Source: Loxodes magnus
Lineage: Eukaryota; Ciliophora; Karyorelictea; Loxodida; Loxodidae
DNA: 64,000 bases
Direction of reading: 5' to 3'
Assembly (NCBI GenBank): GCA_946699065.1
Contig: CAMPDV010000216.1
Span: 124,001-188,000, forward strand
The notes under the pieces are model-generated. The model made no database searches, was not told the DNA's origin, and was given only the letters and a program-made list of their open reading frames with translations. The position numbers were made by a program, and so were the translations under genes. Below, piece by piece: positions 25,251-37,786 of the stretch (position 1 is the first letter of the stretch; every line of letters starts with the position of its first letter).

Positions 25251-25559
25251 TATGATTGTATTTACTCACAGTTGTATAACTAAATAAACCTGCTTACTTG
25301 TTAATAAGTTTTAAATAATTCTTAATTTAATTAAAAGTTAACTAATTGTATCCTTTAAGCATTTTACTATTTAATTTTTAAGTAGACATGAAGCTTATAA
25401 AAATATATTTAATAGATAATTTTAGCTAAAAAGCTTTCTAATTTAACCATTAAAAGAAATGTATAAAGCTTTTATTATTTTTATTTCTGTCATTTAGTTA
25501 GTTAAATCATCTAATACTTTCACATTTAATACTTTGTAAAACAGTAGCTCATTTGATAG

Positions 25560-26020
25560 AATAAAAGACTAAAAGCCAATCCTCCTACTAAAATATTTTA
25601 AATATTACTTTTATAATTAAAATACTTGATGTTCTTATAAACTTAGTTTTTATATAAAGCAAAGCTTAATAGCTATATTTATTACCTTTTATAATGAAAT
25701 AAGCAAATGGTAACTTAACCTTTTTATATCCTTGATAGTAAATTATTTTTAACCAAATATGCAAATTAGATTGCAGTTATTTTATCAGACTAGTAGCTTA
25801 GCCTTTTGTTGTTTACTTTATACTAATTGATCTAGAAGAATCTAGATAATACACATATACACCCTTTATTATATAAAAAATAGATTTATTCTTTACTTTG
25901 TAAATTAACTATTGAACCTTCAATTAATAAAGCTTTAAATATCAAGTTAAAAAGAAATATCAAAGGACTATTTTATAATGCATTTATTCCCTTTTTCAGA
26001 TATCTAGTAATAAATAGATG
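25560..26020 (-). repeat. Repeat A, copy 3 (truncated, inverted)
   Basis: Inverse complement of about 230-680 of copy 1, including TTTCAGAT-like end, ACACCCTTTATTATAT and CTTTACTTTGTAAATTAACT. The outer half of A is missing on the U3 side. Confidence 0.65.
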
Positions 26021-27152
26021 TCTACTTAATATATTATATGATTAATATTCGATACAATTAAGAAAATTATAAGCAAATTGGTAGAAAAATAGCTTTAAAG
26101 TATAAAAGTCAGGTGAAATGCATTTAATGCTTATAAGATATGTGAAAGAGGCTTAATTATAATTTATTGAAATTGATTAAAGTTTGCATTTCTACTTAGG
26201 AAATTAACAAAAAGAAATATAAGGATGACTTTAGACAACACATTTGTATTTAGTAGAGCATGATTTATATTAAGATTTTTTTTTTTAATATATTTGACAA
26301 TATAATTTGTCTATATTTGATTTGCTATAATAGCAAGACAAAGTTCTTGCTAATGGAGAGTATTATAATTGTCATGCTTTTCTTAAGGATTATATATTAT
26401 CTTTATCAATGTTTTTATAACTTGTGTATTTACAATAAAGTTTCTGGTATCATTTATTAAATGTACTCTGTTTCAATACTCTTATAATTAATTTCTAAAA
26501 TGTTTATATCACTTAAATATATAACTAACTCAAAATTACATACTTAAAGATAAAAAATTAATAAAATCTCTTAATAGAGCATTCTATGCTTAAGCATTAT
26601 CAATATCTCTTTCTTACTAATATGTCTCTCTTATTCTTTTCATATAATGCTCAGCTTATTTAGTTAAATATTCTCTCTCTTACTCAAAATTTCACCAATT
26701 TCTTTTATAATCCTTACCAGTTATATGTATCAACTTTTCTATTTCTTAGAGCTGTTTGTCGTTAAAACTTGATTAATTATGATATCTCTATATCTCTCTT
26801 AGCCATTCATTTAATACTCATTGTGTGACAAGAAATCATACTTTAAATCTGTTGTTTATCATCCTGGTTAATGAATAAATTCAAAATACTACTTACCTTC
26901 TATATCCCCTTTTATAGTCGCACCTAGATACTTTTAATATTTTCTTCGCTGATTATTGTCAACATGATATGACTCTCTATGATGATAGCTACCAGCATAC
27001 TTTTATTAAATGTAAATACTTAATAATTAAATTATCCTTAGTTTATACTCCATATTGAGCATTTAGTTAGTCAAGGATTTTTCAATATGTTAAGTATTTA
27101 ATTTACCTGCCGGTGAGATTTAAATTGCCATATACATTTTTTTATAATAAAA

Positions 27153-28139
27153 ATGAGCAACCATTCAGGTGAATGTCTAAAAATCATATCTGTAGAAAGA
27201 AGATAGGTGAGTTTGGGATCCGAAGGTTAGAAAAAAATGCTTTCCTTGGGTAAATAAGGGTAGGCGTGTAAGTTATGGACGAGTTATGAGGAAAAAGACT
27301 GCGAGCAAAAGCTTAAAAGCAGGGTGGAATAGAAAAACTTCAAAGGTGCTGAAACTTAGAACTTATAGCCTTTAAAGATACGATAAATTTGCGATGATTG
27401 GTATGCTGCTGACGGAACGGTCTATATTGAAAGACTTAAATATTCAAATCAGTCTTTTATAGGAAATTTAGAGAGCCTTAATCAAACAATGAATAAGCAA
27501 AGTTAAATTAAGAGATCTATCTAAAAGGATTCAGATTCCACTCCTAATAAAAGAAGTAATTAAGGCTAGTCTAATTCGAGTAGCTCTCAAGATATTAATT
27601 AAAAAAAGCCAGCTAACAAAGTTTAAGCACTCTAATAATAAAAATAAAGCAAACTAAAAGCTAAAGTTGGCAATATAAGCTCGATAGCAATGGAATAATA
27701 AGAAGCATAAGATTGGAAAAAATTTATGACTTCATAATGGTATATTCCTTGCAGTTAAACAAAAAAGCTAAAGGAAAATAATTTAACAGATTTTATAAAC
27801 ACACCTAAGCAATAAGTCTTGGCAAAAGATAGCTTTGTGTCCCTAGAATAAGTGAATGAAAGAATTCGATAAGTAAATAGCACTTAACCTTTATAAAATT
27901 AAAGCTAATTTTCCAGTCTTAGCTTTATCAGCGAAGAAAGCACTTCAATATCTCAGTCGAGTTAAGAATGATTTTCTAGTGATAGAACATTCTCTAATTT
28001 ATTGCTTCAAAATTAAGAAGAAAACGAGAATGAAACTTCAGAAGAAGGAAGCAAAATAGAATCTGACTACATGGCTTTCTTGCTTTCTTGCTTGGGAATT
28101 TTATTTCTATTTTATTTTTACCTAGTAGCCTGTATATGA
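27153..28139 (+). CDS. Gene alpha, copy 2: Myb/SANT-like, C-terminal membrane-anchored protein (328 aa)
   Basis: ATG at 27153 to TGA at 28137-28139 is exactly 329 codons with TAA/TAG as Gln and internal TGA (codon 273, QSSQE-W-FSSD) as Trp. Residues about 40-84 (ACKLWTSYEEKD ... KIRQICDDWY) have Myb/SANT spacing: first Trp to last Trp 41 residues, with Phe in the middle aromatic position. After this come a Ser/Gln-rich region, an acidic patch (QEENENETSEEGSK) and one hydrophobic helix (YMAFLLSCLGILFLFYFYLV) running to the stop. No signal peptide is seen, so a tail-anchored membrane protein facing the cytosol or nucleoplasm is likely. Nearly identical to copy 3 and clearly diverged from copy 1, always in frame. 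The fusion of a DNA-binding-like domain with a tail anchor is inference; no family recognised. Confidence 0.8.
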
Positions 28140-30794
28140 GTGATTCGCTTACGAACACTTATACATATTTTTAACTTATTAGTCATCATACTCCTCATTT
28201 TTTTTAATATTCTAATTTTAAACTCCTAATTTCTTATTTTCTTAGCATTCATAACTGTTCCTATTTATTTTATACCTAAATCAGAAAATATTAGAACCTA
28301 AAATGTTGATATAGCTAACTTAATTTTAATAGAATTCTCTAGATGTGTAAATAAAGGAAAAAGGCATATTAAAAGTGACGGATAATCACATCAGAATGAT
28401 TAAGCATGTTAAATCCATGATATGGTTCTTTTAAGTTTAATGTCTATTAAATTTAATTTGATTAAATGATTTATAATTAATAGCTTCATCTTAAATAAAT
28501 ACAGTCAATTATCAATTTAGATGGCTTTATTTCTAATAGCTAGAGTATATTTAAAGAAGATATTTTGTTTAATAATTATAAAATAAGTGGGTATAGAGTC
28601 TTAATAGCTAGCCTCTATTTAAGTATTATTTACAACTTTATGAGTTTATATTTTAATTATTAGATAGTAAACTTAACTTTATGACTTCATGTCTATTATT
28701 AACCTAAAATTTCCCTTTTAATATATTAAATATAGCAAGCTAAGTTAATATTCCACTCATTCTGCTTTAGTACCTTATACTTAGATAATCATTTTGAGAT
28801 TAATGCAAACATGAAGATTAAAATACTAATTTGAGCTTATCTTTTCATCGAAACCTAGACTTAAAGCTTGATTTAGAACTACTATATGATAGAATGTGCA
28901 AAGTATTGCTGAGGGATCATCATCATAGCTACTATTAATAAGTTGTATATATCAGCTACTTTTATATCTTACAACTAATCAGATTATTAGAAGAGATAAT
29001 CTAATTTAGGTTATTGAACATTTGCAATTTTTCTGTTGATTGATCTTGAAGTTGATAACTTAAATAACACAGAAGCAAAAAATTTGTGTAAGATTAAAAA
29101 CTGATTTTAGTTATTATGCTAGCAGAATATTCATTTATATTTCAATGTATTTAGATAATTTAAAATATCCTTTAATTACATATAATCTTAAATGATCAAA
29201 TACTTTAAGCAAAGACATTAAAACTTTCTATAAAAGCCTACCTTAATATTACATAGAGATGCATATTAATAATTAATAAATATATAATTCAGTAGATAAT
29301 TAGAATACCTGACTTCTAAATATAATTCCCTTTTCTACATTTGATTTATATATGAAAATTATATTAAACTTAATTAAATAGCTAACTTGCTATAAATAGA
29401 TATAGTTTCATTTAAGTACCAGGTTCATAATACTTCGATAATCACATTTCTAAGTCTTATTTGAAGTCTTAATCCTATTTATGCTTCTAGTATCTTAATT
29501 TGCTTTAACTTTTCTCATATCAGTAGTTCTCCGTTTTGTTTCTTGCTGAATATTAAAATCTGAAGGTGATTTAGTTTCTTAATGTGAAGTTTTTACTAAA
29601 ATATAAATTAAAAATCTGAAAACTCTTAATCAAGTTGAATGGATCTGAAATTTATAAAGAGTCAGTTTCATTATGTGTTATCTTATTCCTCCGGAATATT
29701 TAAGTGCTCAGTTAATTGCATAACTCTAGTAGAGGCAAGTAAACGTTATATAGGATATTTGGTATAGATCACTAAACTGAGTGGGCTTAGATATGAAAAT
29801 TTGTAGACGTAAGGAAAAAGAGATCATGAATTTTCCGATGAAGAAAGGGAGAGAAATCGAGGATGTTTTGGAGTGAGAGGCTAGACGAATGGGAGAGAAG
29901 AGGCATAATTTTAGGGTTGATGGTAAGCAGTATGATTTATTCAGTCTATTTCAAGAAATGAAAATAGATATAAGGCTTTAGGTTTGATTTAAAACATATT
30001 CAGAAGAACAAACTTAAGTTAAAGATAGAAAAGGGCTAAACATTAATTTCCAACTTGATCACACTTTTAATAAATCAAGAATATAATTTTTACCAGAAAA
30101 AATCAGAAATTAAAATGGCTATGATGTAAGTTTACAGAAACGAAAGAAAAAAGGCGGATAAAACTAACTTTAGATAGAGCAAGAATGAAATGTTATGAAC
30201 CTGAGATTATGACACAAAGCCGTATTGCATCTCATTAGTAATTTATTAAAAAGATAAGCTATAAAATGAAAGCACTTAATGTTATTTACTTTAGAATCTA
30301 ATTTTTGCTTGGAACAGAAAGAAAGTAAATAATGAATCTCAAAAAGATGGATAGAGAAAGAAAGTTACTAAAAAGAAAGATAAAAAAGAAGGAAAAAGCT
30401 GAAAGTTTCTAGCTAATCTATCTAATTAAACCAGAAAAGCTTATAATATATAATATATTTAGCTTGTATTTTATAATTAAACTATTACTATTCAAGTGTT
30501 ATATTAAAATTTTTAATTTTTAGAAATATTTTCTTACCTTTTAAGATCCTTAAGACATTTAAGTTCTTTTAATAGAAACTTAAGAAAATAATTAAATATA
30601 TTAAATATAGGTGTGAAGATTAATGTTTAATAGATATGAGATTACTAAGCTTGAAAGAAACCATATAATCAAGAGATAAGATTAAGTAGCTTTTAAAAAT
30701 TAAATTTTTGTACAAACCCCTCACAATCCTTTGTTTGTATAGTTATTAAAATAATTTTCTCTTTATGTTCATATCTTTAGAAGTTTAATAGATA
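28140..30794. other. Region between alpha and beta, no supported gene
   Basis: Homologous to 44550-46950 and part of 5450-7390 but with frequent indels that do not respect a frame. The stretch 29760-29960 is purine-rich and GC-elevated, and is matched at 46400-46560, yet single-base indels between the copies argue against current coding. Confidence 0.45.
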
Positions 30795-32282
30795 ATGGAG
30801 TTTCTTAAGAAGCTATTCTCTTAATTCATTTATAAATAGTCAGCTACTAAAAACCCAAATAACCAGAAAAAGTTTAAATAAGTAAATCAAAACAAGCCAA
30901 AATTATAAAACCTATTGCTTTATTAATTCGACATAGATTGATATATTAAGCTATATCTTAGGATTTCAAGTTATCATAACTCTCTTAAATAGTTAAAGAT
31001 ATTAAGTTATAAAAAAATATTCGTTACACAATCGATGGCCTTTAAAATTGTATTTCCATTCTTATTTCTTTTATCTCTATCTTAACGAAAATATTCTTGG
31101 AAGATACGAATTTATCTTTTAGATTTAATGATGCTTAATAAAAGCTAATATTAATCATGTATAATCTAGTAATTTTAATTAATAAGTTTGGAAGAGTTTG
31201 AGAAATATAAAAATATATAAAATTAAGTTTTGTTGCTTCATCCTTTCACTAACAAATAAAAGTAAGAAGATATTAAAACCACTATGCACAGACTAAAAAA
31301 ATGTATCTATTCAGTTGACCATTTGTCCTTTATTTTGCAAATAGCTTGACTGAAACTTTCTTAATTTCCATAGCTTTATCATGAAGAGCTTATTTTATAA
31401 GAATTGAAATTGAAAGTTTTATTGATCCAAGATGATGAGGAACTTTTAGCACTAACAGAGTCAGGACTGGAAAAAGAATTCTTTTTTACATAAGATTACG
31501 AAAATAAACTGTTTGATTTTTCATTTCATGCTAATTCAATGGAAGATAATTTATCAAATGAATCTTTTATTTTTTTATTTTCCTTTGGCACCAAAATATT
31601 TTAATCTTCTAACCTTGAATTTTGCAATCTTTGAATTTATTTCTAGAGATTTCAAAAATTCTTAATTACAAAGGCAGAATGCTCTTTTTACTCTAAGACT
31701 TCACCCTATGAATCCAAATAACTTGACTCTTAATATTTCATCTCTTATTGTAAAACATCCAATTATCCTTTTTAAATTTCCTATAAATTATCCTTTTAAT
31801 CTATTTTTTTATCTTAAAGTCTTTCTTAATACTTACGATTTGAAGTAAGTAAATAATTTTTTTGCTAATAACATGGAATGAATTACATATCGCTAGATTA
31901 TTATTTTTTGATATATTTACTAAGCTTTTATTATCTCAATATTTTCAGATCTCCTACTTAAGGCTAATCATTGTCTCTTTAGTTTATAGCAAAGTCCATC
32001 TGTAGCATTTTATACCATTTATCTAGGATACATTTTACTTTTAAATGATTCAGATGCTGAATTTTATTCCTCCAATGCTATTATTTTATTACCTTGCATG
32101 CAAACTCAATTTTCTCCTCCAATTCTATTAAGCTTTAGCTAAAATTTTAATCTTAGTCTTCAAGTTCTTCAATCAGCGATTTCCTTGAATTTACTTGACT
32201 AAGCATAGATCTAGAATTCTATAATGGCTTTGTGACTATATTAGGGTTTATTCTTTATTTCTACATTTTTCCCTTTATTTGA
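30795..32282 (+). CDS. Gene beta: 495-aa protein with C-terminal hydrophobic helix, unknown function
   Basis: ATG at 30795 to TGA at 32280-32282 is 496 codons, confirmed in frame by coordinates. Compared with the E3 copy, differences fall often at third positions (TTA/TTG, AGT/AGC, CTG/CTA, TCA/TCC, and TAA/TAG both read as Gln), the signature of a translated frame. The N-terminus is basic (MEFLKKLFSQF, then KNPNNQKKFKQ), a hydrophobic stretch lies near residues 75-100 (AFKIVFPFLFLLSLS), a charged core follows (QDDEELLALTESGLEKEFF), and the protein ends in a hydrophobic helix (VTILGFILYFYIFPFI) directly before TGA. Like alpha it may be tail-anchored. It lies 2.65 kb downstream of alpha on the same strand. 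No known domain recognised. Confidence 0.6.
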
Positions 32283-32699
32283 GTAGGTATTTAAAACCTT
32301 TTTCTTTAATTAACTATTTATATAAAAACGAATATTCCTAATATCAATTTAGCACTCTTTTAATGTTTAATGATATTTTTATCATGCAAATTGCAAGAAA
32401 AATTATATTTCTAGGTTTTATTTCTTTCTGATACCATAGGGTGTATATAATGCTGATTTAAGTTATAATTTTTTCTGGTTCTTATTAACTCTAATCATTC
32501 ATAATCCCCTTATTAGATCATATCTAGTTAGCTTATTTTTGTCTGGCATTTTTAATACTTAATATTTTAGTTTAATTTGACTCTGGTTACAATTAGTTAT
32601 CTACTAAATAGCCTTATGATATTCAAATAAGATAGGCTTAATTTATAACCCAATAATCTTATAGTTATAAATAGTCAAGCTAGGCATTTTATGTGTTAG

Positions 32700-33204
32700 A
32701 TAGTTAAATGAAATAAGGATCTGAGGGATTAAATGTAAGTAAGAATTAGTGGAAGGTTAATAATTAGGGTATGCTATTTTGAGTGGAGCAGTTCTAGTTA
32801 TTTTACCTAAATGTAATTTAGCTATGTGAATAAGCTTCGATATTGAAATAGATTACTCTAATGATATTAAGAGGAAAAATAAATCAAAGGAACTGAGTCA
32901 GAAATACTAACTTTATGTAGCAAATAAAATTTAAATTTATTGGAAGTAAAGACTTTGAAGATAAAATTGCTTAGAAGATAAAGTGAAGAGTTAGATATAG
33001 AGTAGTAGATAATAAGTGTTCAGCAATACTCTTAAATCTAGAGTTAAAAGGATAAATAGGAGTAAAGTTAGATTAAAGAGTTATCAATTTCTTAGTGATT
33101 TCCTTGAAAAATTATCAGAAGATAAATTTTTTCAAAGATGGTTAATATTTAAGCTTTTGACTAGAAGAGTTAATTTTCCTTTTGAAAATATTCAGCTTTA
33201 TTAA
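32700..33204 (+). pseudogene. Gamma gene copy in E2, internally deleted
   Basis: Carries the first gamma block (a GSKDFEDK-like start near 32945) and the last block around 33064-33150 (LKSYQFLSDFLEKLSEDKFF), but about 250-300 bases between them, present in E3 and E4, are missing. Silent differences to E4 in the last block (TCA/TCT, GAA/GAG) show it was coding. It may still make a short protein. Confidence 0.4.
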
Positions 33205-33239
33205 TCTTGTAATTTATAAAAATATAATATCTACTAACT

Positions 33240-35410
33240 GATATCTTTGGTTTTAAATTTGTTTTAATTAGAAATATTTAATTGGCTTTTTAATAAATGA
33301 GGTAGAATACTTGCTTACTTGAATATAAGTTTTTTTTAAAGGATATTAAAATTATTCTATAGCCTCGTTATTATAAAACTAGCAAATTAATAAATACAAT
33401 CTTAAGAAATCATTATAACTCATAAAATAGTAAATCTTAAATGCTAAGATGCCTTACGCTTATCTCTATAAAAGGTAGTCCATTAACCCTAATATTCAAA
33501 TACTTCCACTTCCCATTATTACGTTCTTCCTCTTAAAATTTTATGAACTTATCATCTCTATTCACTTAAATATTTTATTCATCTCATTTCATACGAGAAT
33601 ATATTTTACATCCACTCCATATTTATATATCTATAAAATCCTAAATTTACTTATTCTTAACAAATTCAGATAAACCAAATTCAATATAATCTAGAAATAG
33701 ATTAAATTTGATTTTCTTTTTTAATTAAGATAATAAATGTTTTTATGAAAACTTCGCTTAAAAGTTATAGAGATAAGTAAAAATCTATTTTATTTTTTTA
33801 TCATAAAGGCTTTGTATCTATATTCTTTCTTAAGAAATTTACAAAGTTTTAGATTTCTTTAATTTTCCGGTTTAAGATTTAAAAATATCATAAATATTTG
33901 TAAATATAACTAAAAAATCCACAAAAAGCTATATCTGGTATATTATATTCAAAAGAGTCTATTCCTATATTAAGGACTTTAAAAGTTTAAAAGATAAATT
34001 TACTTTTTGCTTTTTGCTTTTTGCTTTTAGCATTTATTATTTATTCTATGATGTATTTTAATAAATTTGATATATAAGTGAGTAGCTTTTTGGTTTTTTA
34101 TCTTTATTTTTTATTTAGCAATGATATTAATTATTTAAATAACTTTTTATTAAAAAAATCAAATAATTTATCTAAGATTTTTAGTTAAAAAGATGTTTTT
34201 TATAATTTTTGTTTACTAAGCTTTTTATTGTGATTATTCATCTAATCAATTTATTATCACGAAATAAAGCAAAAAGTTATAAAAATAATTCTTAATAGCT
34301 TGTTATATAAATTACATTTTTATTTAAAATTGCTTATACTTTTTTCTATTATAGTAATATGATTATTCAAATTCGACTCTAATCATAAAATTTGCACATC
34401 TAAATTTATTTTAAACTGAAACTAGACAAATTTTATACAACTTATAAACTTTAATTTTATAATTTAAGCTTTTTAATTTTGATTTTATATCTTTATGATA
34501 AATTTTTAATAATCTAGCACATTAATTCTTCGTAACTAATTTATTTCTTTATTTTCTTTAAATAAATGATTATTATGAATTTGAAGATGTAACTTAATAC
34601 ATTTCCCTCTAGAGTAATATTTTCTTTAGAAGTATTATTTTAATTTATTTTAAAACTTTTTATTTACTTTTTTTTATTTGATTTGTAAGATTCTTTAGAG
34701 GGTAAAATTTAATTTTTTATCTAGAAGAATCAAAAGTTCATAGAAGAATAAAGTGTAAGGATATAGGAAAGTATATTAAGATGAGTAAACTAAGTAAAAA
34801 ATATTTAAAATTATTTAGATAAGAGAACTTTAAATTTTTCTTTGGTTATATTTGATAAATAATCTTTTATATATCAATTATTATGCAACCATAATACAGC
34901 TAAGGCTATAAATCTTTACTTTCTCTTATTTTATACTATTGAGTGAAAAAAGAAAGTTAAGAAGTGTGTTCTCAATACAAATTTTTATTATTCGCTAAAT
35001 TATCTTATAGCCATATATAAATTAGTAATAAAAATAAGAAAAATACTCTTAATTTTAATAAATATCTTAAGAGTATAAATTTTAATAATAATTAGATATA
35101 CTATATCTCTTACTTTCTATTTTATAGAATTATAATTTAATAAAATTTAGATATAAAGAATTATTTTAAGTATTTATAAAATATTTAATTTCTTTTAATA
35201 AATATAAGTATATATTTATGATTTTATAGCTATCTAAATTTTAAAATAATATGTGCTTTTAGCTCTAAATATTTATTTTTTAAATAAAATTTTGTGTACT
35301 TAATTTAAGCATAAATTATTAATTAAGCTTTATGCTTTTTTCTTTTTTTAAATAGCACTTTTATTAATCTTTTTTATTTTAGCTTCTTAAAATATTTTGT
35401 TTAGATTGAT
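33240..35410 (+). repeat. Flank F between E2 and U3 copy 2
   Basis: AT-rich sequence whose left (33240-33420) and right (34880-35410) parts match 49860-50680, the flank between E3 and U3 copy 3. The middle of F (33430-34870) is absent there. It is non-coding as far as I can see and links repeat segment and U3 into one duplicated unit. Confidence 0.55.
34003..34026 (+). repeat. Heptamer microsatellite (CTTTTTG)3
   Basis: Three perfect consecutive copies of CTTTTTG plus a partial fourth. It is not present in the corresponding flank at 50 kb. Confidence 0.8.
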
Positions 35411-35563
35411 TATCTAGTCAGAACCACTTCTTCCCTTAGCGTCATCGATAACTCCTGCTGGGAAAAGTGCGTTAATCATCTTCCTAGATTGGGTTGGAGT
35501 CTCGTTTGTTGGAGCAAACGAGTAGAATCTCCTATAGAAGTGATCCTGTACGAGTACAGTCTT
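35411..35563 (-). ncRNA. U3 snoRNA, copy 2
   Basis: Same RNA as copy 1: 5' AAGACTGTACTCG, box A GGATCACTTCTATAGG, GATGA boxes, terminal TTCTGA box D, with identical spacing. It is identical to copy 3 over the RNA as far as I can compare by eye. Needed for early 18S rRNA processing in the nucleolus. Being in a duplicated unit, it may add gene dosage. Confidence 0.88.
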
Positions 35564-35650
35564 ACTCTTATTTTTGTTAATTAAATATATAATATTTTCT
35601 TTTTATTCTATTAAGGTTTTAATCTTATAAACTAACCATTTCATCTTTAT
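35564..35650 (-). promoter_or_regulatory. U3 promoter region, copy 2
   Basis: Identical to the copy 1 upstream block over about 85 bases: AT-rich TATA-like run followed by the conserved upstream word near -60 to -80. Confidence 0.5.
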
Positions 35651-36304
35651 TTCCTCAAACTATAAAATACTCTTAATAACTAAAACTATTTATCCTCATA
35701 GCTATTTTATTTTAATTTACCTTTTATAACTTTATACTTTAAATAGCCTGCATTAAGTAATGATTGTATTTACTCCCAGTTTTATAACTAAATAAACCTG
35801 CTTACTTGTTAATAAGTTTTAAATAATTCTTAATTTAATTAAAAGTTAACTAATGCTATCCTTTTTTTATTTTAATTATCTAGCTAGTTGTAAATATCAT
35901 ATCTAGTTTAGCTAAATTTTATCCTCCTAAAATGTTAAATTTATTCTAAAATTTCTTAATTAAGTTGCAATTTCATTTTGCTTCAATTTCCTGCTCTTGT
36001 TTGATAAATTAGATTTTTATTATTAGAATAAGCCTTAAAAGTTTAGAATTCTAAATAGTGTAAGTAGTTAAAACTATAATAAATTTGGGTAGTATAAAGA
36101 ATATGTATTGCCTAATTATCTTAAAAAGCTTTATATCATTTTCAGCTATTTCTTCTATTAAAGGCAATACTCAGATAATTTAGAGAACTGGAAATAAAAT
36201 ATCTTTGGCTATTAAGTTTCAAGCAAAAACATATAAGAAAAATGGAGATAAAAACACACCATTTAAAGCTTATAAATAAACTAATTAGTTTTGTAATTAG
36301 TAGA

Positions 36305-37786
36305 ATGGAGTCTGAAATGAATATCTAATAGCAATACATAAAGGAAATAATTGAAATGCCTATTTTAATATAATCAAAGAAATAAAATTTAGAAAGCGAC
36401 GAAGTAAATCTAAGAATAATATAAAAATGATTTAATCTAATATAAGCAAGAGTTAAAAAATAGCTAATTATATAAGAAAGAAAATCAGTTGTAAGAAGGT
36501 AAAGATGGTAGTTGATAATTTGATAATAGCTATAAGTTTAAGTAGATTGAAGTAATGAAATTTCAATAAAAATTGCAAAATAAAAGCTTTTAGCGTATAT
36601 TTTAGGTAGTGAGAATTATTTTAATTATGATTCTTAGAAATGAAAACATAATTATGCTTACTCAGTTGATAAGTCAATCATTAGGTTCAAAATTGGTAAA
36701 ACATGGAAGAGCCATTTTAAGTGTTTATGTCCTACATTAAATCATTTCTATTAATAGAGTATTTACTTATATGAAGAATCTATTTTGAAAAGACATTAAA
36801 ATATCAAAAAGGATTTAATACCAAAAATATCTTATAAATCAGCCTAAGCTTACTACAGAAAGAGAGATAAGTTATAAAAAGGCGCCAATTTATTTAAGCT
36901 AGAAGACTCTAAATGTGAACATAGTATAACAGAATCAAGTTGAAAAAATCTAAGAAGTTACATAAGCGAAAGAAATGAGATAAAAGAACATCTAATTTAT
37001 AGTTCGTTTTTACAAAGATAGAACAGTGACAAGTCAAATAATGAAAGAACCACTGTAGTTTATTATTATTATATCACTTTTTATTATATAATAAAGCAAC
37101 TAAAATAGAAGGAGAAATACAAGTATTAATTATATCATTTTAAATTATGTTTAACTCTGATTATAAAATAACTATAGAGTTAAAAGCTAAACTAATCTAT
37201 GAAAAATAACTTTTATCTTAAAATTTTGTTTTAACAATGTAAGATCTAAGCTGCTTAACCTGCTTATCAAATATCCTTTTTAAGCATTCTTAATATATAA
37301 AAAACAAATAAATTAAAAATAAATATCATAACCCAGAATCTGTAATAAAAATACTCTTCACATGTATAGGAGGTAAATAACAAGGCATGCATATCACCTA
37401 ATATCCTTCAATTCTTGAACATACAAAATAAATTTGAAATTGCAATTTTTACTAGAATGAAAATAGCTTTTTTCTTTTTTAAGCCTAGGTAGAGAAGAAA
37501 GAGAATATAAGTAAACATTTTATAAAAGAATTTTCGAGTGCTTACCTATTTAAAGTTTATTCAAATATAAAGGAAATTAATTTTTAATTAAAATCCCTAA
37601 CTTCTAAATAGGATAAAATCTTCTTACGAATTAGAGGAAAATTTAAGTCGGTAAATTTTTGATTTAAAACTTTAAAAATTTATCTAATTTATAACTAGGA
37701 CTCCAAATATTGAATAGCAAGCATATGATACTCAAAAAAACTTAATTAAAGTAATAAACTTAATAGACAAAAGAGAATTAGACTGA
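36305..37786 (+). CDS. Unique gene between U3 copy 2 and E3, about 493 aa, unknown
   Basis: A single frame runs from ATG at 36305 (MESEMNIQQQYIKEI) to TGA at 37784-37786 with five or more internal TGA read as Trp (for example QKWFNLIQ, VDWSNEI, SSWKNLRSY). Codon-position GC is coding-like in the first 250 residues and again in the last 60 (YELEENLSRQIFDLK, NIEQQAYDTQKNL); the part between 37080 and 37500 is weaker and could include introns. The product is charged and Gln-rich, with no signal peptide and no recognised domain. It has no counterpart after U3 copy 3, so it is an insertion into, or a survivor of, one unit of the array. Confidence 0.45.

Larger units (their letters stand above)
26020..33420 (+). 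repeat. Repeated segment E2 (alpha, beta, gamma)
   Basis: Homologous to E3 (41000-49990) in the same orientation and to E1 in inverse orientation. Similarity to E3 is highest over alpha and the first part of beta and lower between them. E2 is the only copy in which both alpha and beta are intact. Together with flank F and U3 copy 2 it forms one unit of a tandem array; the U3-to-U3 distance is 10.4 kb here and 15.3 kb in the next unit. Confidence 0.7.

Noticed and set aside
26260-26460. Standard-code ORF of 66 codons
   Set aside because: In repeat sequence; not preserved in the E1 or E3 counterparts.
29760-29960. Charged reading frame in the purine-rich stretch between alpha and beta
   Set aside because: Single-base indels against 46400-46560 break every frame.
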